Positions 16,503-29,031 of a stretch of DNA of 64,000 nt are shown here, piece by piece. Below the pieces are notes generated by a model. That model saw only the letters and a program-made list of their open reading frames with translations. It did no database searches and was not told the DNA's origin. Position numbers and translations under genes: made by a program. The DNA is from Collybia mongolica. Lineage: Eukaryota > Basidiomycota > Agaricomycetes > Agaricales > Clitocybaceae. The stretch covers positions 6,634,001-6,698,000 of the forward strand of contig JAAXNY010000001.1 of NCBI GenBank assembly GCA_013420905.1, written 5' to 3'. How positions within the stretch are numbered: position 1 is the stretch's first letter; every line of letters begins with the position of its first letter.

Positions 16503-16860
16503 TCAAATCACCTTCTGATCTTCCTTTATTCACTGTCTTCTAACGCTCAGTAGCACTAAAAAACCAAAACACACCTCACAGGCTTCACACTTCTACAAAA
16601 CCCTTCAGTTCGCCTTCCCTTACAAACGCCCACATCCTTATCACGCACGCCAGCCGGTTATACTCAAGGAGGGCTCGAGGCATAGGTATTCACCATGATT
16701 ATTGAGCTTATTCTCCGATGGTCGACGACAGATGACTGACCCAAGCAACCAATCACAACAATCAGTTCATCCTTTTGTAGCGCTTCTTTAACATGACACA
16801 CCTCCAGACCCCCGTAGCGAAAAGTCACTGAATTAAAATATGCAATAGATCGTTATTCAA
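16503..16860. other. Convergent 3' flanks of SF1/BBP and RCM1
   Basis: 358 bp between two stop codons (16502 and 16861) of convergent genes. Pyrimidine- and A-rich sequence; no ORF or RNA recognised. Confidence 0.5.
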
Positions 16861-18684
16861 TTAAGTCCTGTCTCTTTTCTTTGCCCTCTTCTTTTGTTGT
16901 GGAAGGGAATTTTCTATATCGTCGTCAGTGTGACTTGTCTTTCTCTTCTGACTCATCCGCACATCCCTGACAAAGCATGATACGAAGAATCCGTTAGTGC
17001 CATCTTCAGGCGAGCATCGAATCAAAGATGTCGCTGCAGCTAAGAAATAAATATGCACATTAGTTACAACTCGAGATGTTGGAAGCATTTACTTGGAGAG
17101 TCCATCTCGTCAGGGATCCCGCGGCGGTGCCACTTTGGGAGAACATCGTTCTCGGAAGCAAGAAAAAAGTTGCCTCTCTTTGCTTCGTCGGAGTTGAGCG
17201 AATCGCGGACAACGTGTTCATTCTCTGTCGCGTGTATGCTGCACGTCGAATACACGATCTTTTGAACACCGGGGACTAGGAACATCAGGATATGGTAGGT
17301 TAAGCGACAGTGACAGGGTAAAGGCGTGGTCTTACATTGCATGGCATGTTTCACCATCATGAGCTGAAAGGTAGCGAGTTTATTTAGGCGTTTTTTCTGA
17401 TCACTATCATTCTCGGCCTCTTAAGGACCATGAATGGACAAACCCGTCCATGAGGAGACTTTCGCACCTGTACCAAGAAGATGGTCCAAACGATTCACAA
17501 TCCCTGAGCCACTGCAGGAAGGGTCAAGAAGACTGGTATGTGAAATGGGGTCACATTATGTTAGGTACGCACATTTTGATACTCACATGTGAGAGACCTT
17601 CGCATACTTCGTATCTAACGGATCGACGCTAAGGAAATCCAAATTTAGGGGTTCGACATTTTTGCACCCCGCCTTGGAAAGCATCGATGTGAGCGTCAAG
17701 AAACGTTTCTTATCAAGCTCGAATGCATATAACTACACGGTACTCCTGTCAGATGCTGGCCCTCAGCGTGATCGTTCGACTTACTTTTCCCTTGTTCTGC
17801 ATCAGAGCACTTAGGTGCGACGTTTTGTTTCCGGGGGCAGCTGTTGCATCGATGACAAAACTATCGTCCTTGGCAGGTGGAGCGAGAACAACAGCAGGAA
17901 AGCACGAGGCCTTGTCCTGTAATATGACTTTGCCGGCCTTGTAGGACGGGTCATCGTGAAATGTAGTTTGAGGGGCGAATAAAAGCAGATCTGGGATGTG
18001 CTTATCCGTTGCAAACGCTATCCTATGGAGTTGTTAGCGAAGTAAGTTCTCGATCTGAATCATTCCCAGGTAACTCGCCTTGAATCAAGGGAGCTCGTCA
18101 GAGAAAACCCCCGAGAGGTAAACGCTGTGATCGCCTCTTTAGTGGAACATTTTAGTGTGTTAACTCGAACGTAGCGAGGTATTGCTAGGTTTAGATCAAT
18201 TCACTCGAACTCTTTACACCAAGTGGGGGGACAAACCTGCCTGTTCATTTCCCGATTGAGCCAGGTCTGCGTTTGCTTTCGCCCCTCTTTTAATTTTTAT
18301 CTTCTGGAGTTCGCCATGCAAGCGTGTTTTGTGACGAAGAATGGCTTGTTTAATGGGACCATCTCCTGCTTGTATTCCCCCAGACAGTAATAGGTCGTGC
18401 ACTAACACAAGCGCGAGGCTCATCGACGTTATTTTTTTCCGTTCTTCTTTCATGAGCTTAGCCTCGTTGATGATGTCGGTCAGAACGGCCTTGTCTGTTC
18501 ACGAAAGTTAAAGGTTACATTCAATCATCCAGAAGTGAAGCTTCTTACACTTCAATGTTTCAATAACAAGGGCTGACGTCCTCTTCCTATCTTTCTCAGG
18601 GAGAGTAGAAAGAATTCCCTTGATAGAACCTTGCTTTCCATCCAGACGGTCCAGAGTTTTGGCAGCTTCGAAATAAAAGTTCAT
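16861..18684 (-). CDS. RCM1: 25S rRNA (cytosine-C5) methyltransferase, RCM1/NSUN5 type
   Basis: SAM-dependent m5C methyltransferase of the large-subunit rRNA; acts in the nucleolus. Start ATG 18682-18684 gives MNFYFEAAKTLDRLDG. The next exons carry VLVHDLLLSGGIQAGDGPIK (about 18400) and an RNA-binding region. SAM-binding motif I is FVIDATAAPGNKTSHLSAL (about 17830), the motif with the first conserved Cys is LDPSCSGSGIV (about 17510), and the catalytic TC motif is IVYSTCSIHATENEHVV (about 17240). The C-terminal LIRCSPEDGTNGFFVSCFVR is followed by a Lys-rich tail ending at TAA 16861-16863. Both conserved cysteines are present, so the enzyme looks intact. Confidence 0.92.
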
Positions 18685-18757
18685 CGTAATAAACTAAATA
18701 ATCAAATACATCAGGAATGTGTAGAGGCTTATAATATGCAAGATGTACATTTATTGA

Positions 18758-19036
18758 ATGGCGCTCAGTCCACAAGTTCTAAAGCATCTTGAAGATGAGA
18801 AAATGAGTAAGTCAGGGTATTATGCGTCAGTGTCAGAAGAAGCAAAAGCAGTCAGGCTTGGACGATCTTCATTACTAGACATTCAGTCGGACAATGTAGA
18901 TAAAAACACCAGTGTATCATTTCAAGTGTTCAGAGGAGATGAACATACTGATTCTGTGGGCATGCTATTTTGGAATGGAGAAGTAGCAGTTGAAATTAAC
19001 ACTGAAGCGCTAAAGTTTAAGGCGTTGAAGTTTTGA
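18758..19036 (+). CDS. Hypothetical small protein, 92 residues
   Basis: An uninterrupted ATG-to-TGA frame starting MALSPQVLKHLEDEKMSKSG. It lies between RCM1 (start 18684, opposite strand) and DnaJ (start 19255). The predicted protein is soluble, mixed charge, without signal peptide or membrane segment; I do not recognise it. The stretch looks more A-rich than the neighbouring exons. It has no introns, unlike nearly every other gene here. It could be a real small gene, a relic, or chance. Confidence 0.3.
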   Translation: MALSPQVLKHLEDEKMSKSGYYASVSEEAKAVRLGRSSLLDIQSDNVDKNTSVSFQVFRGDEHTDSVGMLFWNGEVAVEINTEALKFKALKF

Positions 19037-19254
19037 CGACCGGGTCACCGTATCGAAACGCCTTCAAAATTTTGTGTTGGTCAAATTAAAACTCCGTCTC
19101 AAAAATTTCGCGTCAGTGGCGCGAAAAAAGTCGACTCCGTAAACGCTGCGTCCACGCGTTGCGTGTCGTATTTCCGAATTTCTCCAAACCTCCCCGCTAG
19201 CAGTGAGTCGTCTGATGATGAATGTCTTCCACATACCAACTTCGTGAAGTGGCA

Positions 19255-21048
19255 ATGGAAACAGAATTGTATGACCTTTTAGGCGTCGAACCCCATGCCA
19301 CGGAAGGTACAAACTATACTATGAACTATCCAGCAGATGTTGACTATCAACCACATAGGTGAAATTAGGAAGGCTTATATGAAAAAGGTGCATTATATGT
19401 TTATTGAAAACTCCTCCAAACTCTCATTATTTTTCAGGCGAAGGAACACCACCCGGTGTGTAGACTTGACTAATTACTGATGCCAACAGTGATGAACAAA
19501 AATCTTATAGGACAAGAACATCAACGACCCCGGGGCTGGCCAAAAGTTTCAAGAGATTGTAGCTGCGTATGTATCATACGTCTGTTTACTAGGTTCACTG
19601 AATTAATCAGCGACCCCCTAAGATATGAGATCCTTAATGATCCCCAAACCCGAGAGGTATATGACATGCGGGGTATGGACGGGCTGAATGGCCCTGGAGG
19701 CTCAGGAGGGATGGACGCAGCAGACCTCTTCGCTCAATTCTTCGCTGGAGCTGGAGGCGCTTCGTTTGGGTTTGATTTCGGTCCGGGTGCGGGTGGTCCA
19801 AGGAGGCCGCGAGGGAAGGGTGACGATTCCGTGATTCCACATGAAGTAACTCTAGAAGATTTATATAATGGGAAGTCCGTGAAGATGAATATGTCAAAGG
19901 AAGCGGTATGTGTTCCATGCAAAGGGTGAGTGTTCATTTTTCCCTCTGAGGAGAGTGGTAAACGTTTGTTGCCCAAAGTTCTGGAGCGCGTGGGAATGCA
20001 AAGCCCAGACCATGCGCAACATGTGAAGGGAGAGGGTGGAATTTTGTTCAGTCGCAGGTGTGTTCCAGATTATGTTGTAATTATTCAGTACCCTTACGTC
20101 CTCCCTAGTTGTCGCCTTCTAGGATAGGAACTTCGAGATTAGCTTGCCATGCATGTGCAGGTGTTGGTGAATTGCTGAAGGAGAAAGACAGGTCAGTGTT
20201 CAATTATATTTGATCATCCCCCTCTTGATGAAACTCAATTTAGGTGTAAGAGATGTAAAGGTGCCAAGGTCGTGACTGAGAAGACTCGTCAAGAGATCTT
20301 TATCGAACCCGGCATGTCAGATGGTCAACGAATTGTGCTCGCTGGGGCTGGAGATGAAGTGGTGAGGGTTGACATCACTTTTTCAGATGGGAAACACTCA
20401 CCATGTACTTTTAGCCCGGCACTCCCGCTGGCGATGTGGTTTTTGTCCTCAAACTAAACCCACATCCGTCATTTGAACGTTCAGGAAAAGACCTTCTTAC
20501 GAATGTCACCATCACCCTTTCTGAAGCTCTTTTCGGGTTTTCGAGGATATTGTTGACGCACCTCGATGGTCGTGGCATTCAGGTGTCGAGTCCTCGGGAC
20601 AAGATTATAAAACCTGGCGATTCCATCGTATTGCGGGGAGAGGGTATGCCCATTCTGAAGCGTTTTGACGAAAAAGGCGACCTTTATGTCATCCTGGCTA
20701 TTGAGATGCCTGATGAGCAATGGCTGAAAACGGTCGACTATAAGGTGGGCATTGAAATTGTAGTTTTTATAAGTGCCCCTTTTGACGCATGATCAGGCTC
20801 TTGGAGAATTGCTTCCACCAAAAAGGAGCGACCCTGAGCCACGTCCCGAAGTCGTCGACGAGGCAGATTTCGAGGAGAGTGACATTGTGGATGTGCGTTC
20901 ACGCTCTTTCCCGGCTAGTCCCAACTTCTTTGACCACGGCTTTCCATCTCAGTTCGGTGACGACGACGGAAATTGGGAAGACGACGACGACGACGACGAG
21001 GGCTTCCCAGGAATGGGGGGATCCCAGCCAGAGTGCCGACAACAGTAG
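19255..21048 (+). CDS. YDJ1: Type I DnaJ (Hsp40) co-chaperone, YDJ1-like
   Basis: Stimulates Hsp70 ATPase and delivers unfolded clients, in cytosol and on ER/mitochondrial surfaces. ATG 19255 starts METELYDLLGVEPHAT. The J-domain crosses several tiny exons and keeps HPDKN (H-P from one exon, D-K-N from the next, about 19458/19511). A Gly/Phe-rich region follows (AQFFAGAGGASFGFDFGPG). Then come four zinc-binding Cys pairs: CVPCKGSG, CATCEGRG, CHACAGVG and CKRCKGAK. The client-binding beta-domains carry DIVFVLKLNPHPSFERSGKD and NVTITLSEALFGF. An Asp run (20978-20999) precedes the C-terminal CRQQ at TAG 21046-21048, a CaaX farnesylation box as in yeast Ydj1 and human DNAJA1/2. Confidence 0.95.
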
Positions 21049-21397
21049 TGAGCTTCCATGGGCACCTCTCATTCTCGCAGGAGCCACTTGTATTTCCTGC
21101 AAGATTATACTGTGATGTGGTATCACTGATACACACGCACGCTTTGTACACTGGATTCCACTAATACATAATGCTAATAATACCCATGAACATTGTCATC
21201 ATCATATGAAGCGACCAGTGAAAGACTGATGTAGTGTTGAATGGCTCTGCACTGCCTCAAGGCAGCGCGTCAATCAAAAAGTGAACTATCGGGTCAAAGC
21301 ATTACATGACATTAGAACGGAAGCGGTCCATTTCTAAAAGTACATATTCTATGTTGTTTTTCGCTTCGTTCTGTCAGGCTCCACACCCGCACTCGAA
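21049..21397. other. Convergent 3' flanks of DnaJ and homocitrate synthase
   Basis: 349 bp between stop codons of convergent genes; no ORF or RNA gene recognised. Confidence 0.5.
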
Positions 21398-23218
<1,821 letters not shown>

Positions 23219-24066
23219 TGTAAAGAACTTCTGAAAATAAAAGGGTTGGATTGGCCGACGAGGAGATGGGGGTTCGTAGAAGTACCCTTTTGAATTTACA
23301 GTCCTCTATAAAGAAAAGTAAAATTTGGTGACTCGATTTAGAACTGATGGCGATCAGAGCCACGTGATGACCCATTTCGGCCGACTTGGCGGTCATCACA
23401 CCAACTTGGAAGAGAAAACTCGGACAATACACTAGTCTGAACTGTGACCGGAAGTATATCGATCGGATTATTTCTACTCTACTCAAACCTCAAGTTTAAA
23501 GGCAGGGAAGTATGTACAACCATATTTTGTGATTTGTGGTGTAAAATTAGTATGCTTGACAATAATGGTTCGTCGGAATCCAGAGTGCGGCTCATGTATC
23601 CCAAGGACATACGTAGTTTCTTGTAGCAGGGATTTATGACCTTAAAGCCTGGCCGTGAAATCATTTTTGTTCGGGGGAATGGTATATTGGGGGGGAAGGT
23701 GGAATATTTCCTTTAATAATTATTTGTCGGAAGGGCAAACTTTTTGTATAACACTGTGCTCATACGACGAAAGATAATTTGTAGAATCCTTTGGGGTAAG
23801 TTCTGTCAAGTTGGTTTGGTCTACTCGTACTCAGTACATAGTCACATTCGTGGATATAGCACACCTTGACAAATTCTACACTTCGAGGCCAGCTGGTACG
23901 AAAGCCCCTAGTTGTGTCGAGACTGACATGAATCCGATATAAACCCTCGCACTCACGAGATGTGGGCGATGTTCCTAAATATAAGCACGGTCCAGATGAC
24001 GCTAAGCGGTCGGGGTCGATGCCTGGGTGGAACACGAAAATTCGGGTTGACGGGGCACCTCGGATG
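23219..24066. other. LYS20 upstream region and VPS71 3' flank
   Basis: 848 bp with no supported gene. A CACGTG E-box lies at 23361-23366, 143 bp before the LYS20 start. A 137-codon open frame on the minus strand (23760-24173) overlaps VPS71 in the wrong frame and lacks an ATG, so it is not counted. Confidence 0.5.
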
Positions 24067-24746
24067 TCATACGACTCTCCTTTCGCATCGAGTTTCAGCG
24101 TGGACTCCTTCGCAATTCCTGTCACAAAATGGCATGGCACATCGACGACATTTGTATGCTCCCCAGTATCCACAGACAGAGCACAGCATTCGAGGGGGGT
24201 AGGGAGAAGGTGCGGTTTGTACCGTCAAGTACGTGGGAATGGAGGGTGGGAGAGAGATAATGTTCTGTTGGGAGTTGAAATTAAAATATGGAAGGAGTCT
24301 GGCTAGCCCTCACCGATTCCTCGATAAGTGTTGTAAGATTTTTTCGATAAAGTAACGCAGTCCGTACGTTCATTGTCGACTTTTTCTTCTTTGCAGCCGC
24401 AGAGTCCCCAGAGATACTGAGATTGCGCTTGTCGGAGATAGTTTGCCTTGCACGTCCTTTCGCAGTTTTGCTGCCTTCCTCATCTTCACCAGCTAGAAAA
24501 GTAGGTTCTGCGTAGTTGGAACGCTTCGCAGGAGCGGTCGATATAAGACCTGGACCGAGACAAGCAAATACCCTACCTCAAGTTCGTCGAGATGGCGCTT
24601 GGTTCGCTTAACGATGACTTCAGGAGCAATGCTTGAGATGGTGTTATTATGGGCTTGCCGAGTATCTGCTGACTTTGAGCCGTAACGTTAGGAAGAATTT
24701 TAGATAAAACGACTTTACATTGCTCCCTGACCCTCTTGGGTGGCAT
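24067..24746 (-). CDS. VPS71: SWR1 chromatin-remodelling complex subunit, HIT-type zinc finger (ZNHIT1)
   Basis: Swc6/Vps71 helps the SWR1 complex exchange H2A for H2A.Z. Spliced by hand into four exons: 24719-24746, 24577-24665, 24314-24523, 24067-24264. These sum to 525 nt, 174 residues. The N-terminal region reads APEVIVKRTKRHLDELE; the middle is Lys/Ser-rich with a possible NLS (SAAKKKKST), then MNVRTALLYRKNLTTLIEES. The last exon holds SLPPSIPTYLTVQ and the HIT zinc finger LCSVCGYWGAYKCRRCAM followed by PFCDRNCEGVHAETRC. All eight Cys/His ligand positions are visible. The protein ends a few residues later (RRVV) at TGA 24067-24069, as is usual for this family, where the zinc finger is C-terminal. 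Confidence 0.9.
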
Positions 24747-25005
24747 TATGAGGGCGTATCCAGAGTTGACAGCGATCAGCCGAGAGTGAGAATAATGATG
24801 ATGGGTTGGAGTTGGGCGGTTTTCGGCGGTCGGTGAATTGAGCACGCCATCTGGGGGTCATTCAGTGGATAATTATTTCCAATAACACACCACTCTTGTT
24901 CTTTCCCTCGTCTCCCCCACTAATCTGCTTTCATATAATACGTCCGCGCTTTTGATAGTGACGTCGAGCTCAAAAGCTTCACCCCAATCCTCACTTACGG
25001 TCCGA

Positions 25006-28000
25006 ATGTCACCATCGATCGACCCCAAACCCTCTGCGGAACATCCCCTACATGACTTGCCTACACCAGAGCCTGAGTCTCCGATGAAACCAAGGAAACC
25101 GTACAGATTCTCGACGCTTTGTGCGACAGTCGAGAACCCAAGCATGAAGGATCAGTACGGAAGCAGCTCTGTACCAATTTACCAGACTTCAACATTCAAA
25201 GGAGTCGGGAATGAATATGATTATTCGAGAAGCGGAAACCCTACTAGAAGTCACCTTGGTACGTTGTTTGCCTTCTATCGAAAGAGCGTGGTCGGTAAGT
25301 AAACTCTATATTATAGAGCACCACATCGCCAAGATCTCCTCGGCCGACCATGCCTTTGCTGTGTCATCTGGAATGGCAGCACTTGATGTTATCCTGAGAA
25401 TCCTCAAACCTGGCGACGAAGTTATCGCAGGGGACGATTTGTATGGTGGTACCAACCGCCTCCTCACTTATATTCGGACACATGTTGGTGTCACAGTTCA
25501 CCATGTTGACACAACGGACCCTGCATCGCTCCACGCTTTCATTCATCCCACCAAAACCGCTATGGTATTACTAGAATCCCCCACTAACCCCCTGCTCAAA
25601 ATTGCCGATCTCGCGACTATCAGCAAAGACGTCAAGGAGCGATCCCCTAACGCCATTATCATCGTGGATAACACTATGATGAGCCCTTACTTACAAAGGC
25701 CACTCGAGCATGGCGCCGATATTGTATATGACAGTGCCACCAAATACCTAAGTGGCCACCATGACCTTATGGCAGGTGTTATAACATGCAACCGGGATGA
25801 TATCGCCAAGGTAATGTCTCGTAATCCCTGGCATGGCGTGTTTTCGTGCATTCTTAATAAGTTTCTCGCTTGACAGCAAATAGCGTTCACGATCAACTCT
25901 ATTGGAAATGCTTTGGCACCAATCGATGCCTTCCTACTTCTCCGCGGAATTAAAACACTTGCTCTCCGTATGGATAGGCAACAAACTACCGCGAAAACAG
26001 TCGCAGACTATCTCAACACTCTAGGATTCCGTGTAAATTACCCTGGGCTCACCGACCATCCAGGAAGGGATGTTCATGAGCGAATTGCCGACGGAAACGG
26101 AGCCGTACTCAGTTTTGAAACTGGTAACAAGGCCTTAAGTGAGAGAGTTGTTGGCAGTACAAGGCTCTGGGGTATAAGTGTAAGCTTTGGTTGCGTGAAC
26201 AGCTTAATCAGTATGCCTTGTGTCATGTCGTGAGTGTTCTCTGTTCATTAAAATGGCTTAAATGGGACTGACCTATTGCGAACGTAGCCATGCATCTATT
26301 GACGCCGCAACGCGCGCAGCCCGTGGCCTTCCCGAGGATCTCATTCGTTTGTGTGTTGGTATCGAAGACCCCCATGATCTTTTGGATGATCTTGAGCGGG
26401 CACTCATTGATGCGGGTGCTATTGAGTTCAACCTTCCCCGGAGTAAATACATTCGAGCCAGCGGCCCTGATGCTGGAGCAGCGATTAGCCGGGCAGTGGA
26501 GAAATTGGCATTGGATGGACACGATAACGAGGAGTTAGAGTGGTTCGTGAGTGCGCCCGGGAAAGTTATTCTTTTCGGCGAACATGCCGTTGTCCATGGA
26601 GTGGTGAGTTTACCTACTTGTCCTTATTTCAGGGCACTTCGAATGTATACCGATCGGGGTCTCTCGTGACCCCTAACTTGAAATGCCGGACCCTAGACCC
26701 ATTCTCGTTACCCGCACCTCGGGGGTTCAACCTTATGCTCTTACTCATCCAAACTTGTAGACTGCAATTGCTGCTTCAGTAGATCTCCGGTGTTATGGCC
26801 TCACGAGTCCAAGAGGGGATGGAAAGCTTTCGGTTCACTTCGCTGATATCGAGAACTTTTACCATGAATGGGACATCGAGGGTTTGCCCTGGGAGGTTGT
26901 GACATCTATACGCATGGGTGAACACCACCCGGATGCCTTGGATCAGAAACTGATCAATGCTATTACTGAGGGTCCATTGAGTTCACTCAATGAGACCAAG
27001 AAGAACGCTCTTGCCGCGTCTTTGGCATTCCTCTACATGTATATGGCTCTTTCGAAAGATGGAGAAAGGTATGTTGGTCGTCATCGCCGCGGATGTCGCA
27101 CTTACACCCCTGATAATAGGCCGTCGTTCAATTTCACCGTGCGATCAACGCTCCCTATCGGAGCAGGTCTGGGCTCGTCTGCGTCTTTCTCGACATGTGC
27201 AGCAACTGCCCTCCTCCTGCTTCAACAGCGAATTTCTATACCTCCGCCTCCGCCACCCACGTCCCCCAGTACAGGCCACGTTCATATTTCACATCAAGGC
27301 CGACGTGCCATCCCACCGATGGTAGCGGAGGAAGTCAACCGATGGGCTTTTGTGGCAGAGAAAATACTCCACGGCAACCCAAGTGGGGTAGACAACAGTG
27401 TTGCGGTTTTCGGGGGTGCCTTGGCGTACACCCGCGCTGGCTTTGGCAAAAAAAGTGGCATGGAAGTAATCCAAGGGTAAGGTCCGAATTTCTTCGAGGG
27501 CCTTGTACCTGACGGATCACCTATTGCCCAGGTTCAAATCGCTGAAGTTCCTGTTGACTAATTCAAAGGTCCCCCGAAATACAAAGAAGCTCGTCGCCGG
27601 CGTTGGGGAGAAAAAAACGAACGTAAGCGCGTCGGTGTTACCGAACGCGTCGAGAAAGGGGCTCACTCAGTTCTACACGTTTTCAGGAACCTGAGTTGGT
27701 TAATGGTATCCTGCAAGCCATCCAGAGTATTAGTGACGAAGCGAGGAGGGCGCTGGCGGATCCGGAGCTGCCTCGTGATTCATTATTATCCGCATTATCG
27801 GTGAGCAGCCGCCCTGCAACAAACTTAACCTTAACCCTTTTTACTAAAAAAAAATTATTGCCTTTCAGGCCTTGATACATGAAAACCACGCACATCTCGT
27901 TACTTTGGGCGTTTCTCATCCCGCCTTGGAGGCTATCAGGGCCACCACGAGTGCCAATCCCTATCAACTGAGTACTAAGCTCACTGGTGCCGGCGGAGGA

Positions 28001-28412
28001 GGGTGTGCGGTGACTTTAGTGCCGGACGGTGCGTTTTCTGGAACCTTTCATTCAGCAGTAATCGATCTCATAGTCATGTTTGTTAGATTTCAAGGCACAG
28101 GACCTAGATGATCTAATTAGTGAATTGATCCGCCAGGACTTCCAACCGTATCTCACATCTGTTGGAGGAAGTGGGCTCGGGATCTTGTCGCCTTATGGGC
28201 ATCATCGCATCCATAAATCTACTACTCGACACTCTGCACAAGCACCGGGACAAGTCACCCCCCCTGAAACGCCCATACCCAGCGATGACCCTGGTGTTGA
28301 AACTAAAGATGAGGACAAGGTCCTTGAACCCCTGCGCATTTCATTCGAAACGGAATCCATCTTAGAACTTTCAAACTGGGCGGATAGCCTCGGGCGATGG
28401 CTGTATGTCTGA
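25006..28412 (+). CDS. STR3-ERG12: Fused cystathionine beta-lyase :: mevalonate kinase
   Basis: Ten exons: 25006-25258, 25317-25810, 25877-26229, 26288-26603, 26761-27068, 27120-27476, 27532-27622, 27687-27800, 27869-28028, 28087-28412. They sum to 2772 nt, exactly 923 codons plus stop. Residues about 1-408 are a complete PLP-dependent cystathionine beta-lyase (cystathionine to homocysteine): VPIYQTSTFKG, VSSGMAALDVI, DLYGGTNRLLTY, VDNTMMSPYLQRPLEHGAD, the PLP lysine in DSATKYLSGHHD, and GLPEDLIRLCVGIEDP. After a ~43-residue linker, residues about 451-923 are a complete GHMP-type mevalonate kinase: SAPGKVILFGEHAVVHGV, the ATP loop LPIGAGLGSSASFS, HGNPSGVDNSVAVFGG, and KLTGAGGGGCAVTL. No in-frame Met lies between the two enzymes, and the junction falls inside exon 4. 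Confidence 0.88.
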
Positions 28413-29031
28413 GGTAAAATGGAAGATTGTGATATTTCCATGGAGTGATGATATCTGATCCTGATCTAATACGAGGTAGCCTGAGGCTAGATTGTCTGTA
28501 GTATTTGTAGCAACCAAAATGTAACAAGTCCGGCGGTAGTCGAATGCGTTCGAGACGCCACTGTAGGGGACGTTCGATTACCCAGACTCGATACTTACCT
28601 TTTTCCGTTCATGGTCTGAGAGACAACTGATTGGAAACGATTTTATATATTCGACGTCCTCACTATAATTGACGTCATCCCCCTTGGCACTTGTTACGAA
28701 ATCATTGGGCATGTGCTATCGACCCTGATCTACAAGTCGATCTTCTCTTCAAGGACCCGATCAGTCGTCAAGATTAAGAACCTTATATCATCAGCGTTCC
28801 CGGCCTCGCAGTGCAAGTCAAAATCGATAGAACAGAGTCTTGTATTTTGGAGCGTTATTACAAGTTTTCAAATACACAGCTATCTAATAATGTACGACAT
28901 AAGGCTACATATTTTCGCGAGGCGCGCGGTAGTAAAAGGAGCAAGTAGATTATATAGATCTATTTGGATATTAAGATGGACGGGCGAATAAAAACTAATA
29001 GTGATTACAGTAGGAACGTGGAATGGACATA
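28413..29031. other. Convergent 3' flanks of the fusion gene and the terpene synthase
   Basis: 619 bp without a gene. A perfect TGACGTCA palindrome lies at 28670-28677 and AT-rich stretches are frequent. No recognised ORF. Confidence 0.5.

Noticed and set aside
19634..19976. Minus-strand ORFs opposite the DnaJ Gly/Phe region
   Set aside because: Shadows of a GC-rich repetitive exon; the plus strand encodes the DnaJ domains.
23760..24173. 137-codon minus-strand ORF
   Set aside because: It overlaps the VPS71 HIT-finger exon in a different frame, has no ATG, and the spliced VPS71 model explains the region.
26290..26538. Alternative-frame ORF with ATGs that might start a separate mevalonate kinase
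   Set aside because: It ends at TAG 26536-26538 just before the kinase domain and is in another frame; joining it would need an intron for which no donor was found.
28530..28595. Possible tRNA with GTTCGATTACCC
   Set aside because: B-box-like string only; no matching A box or acceptor stem.
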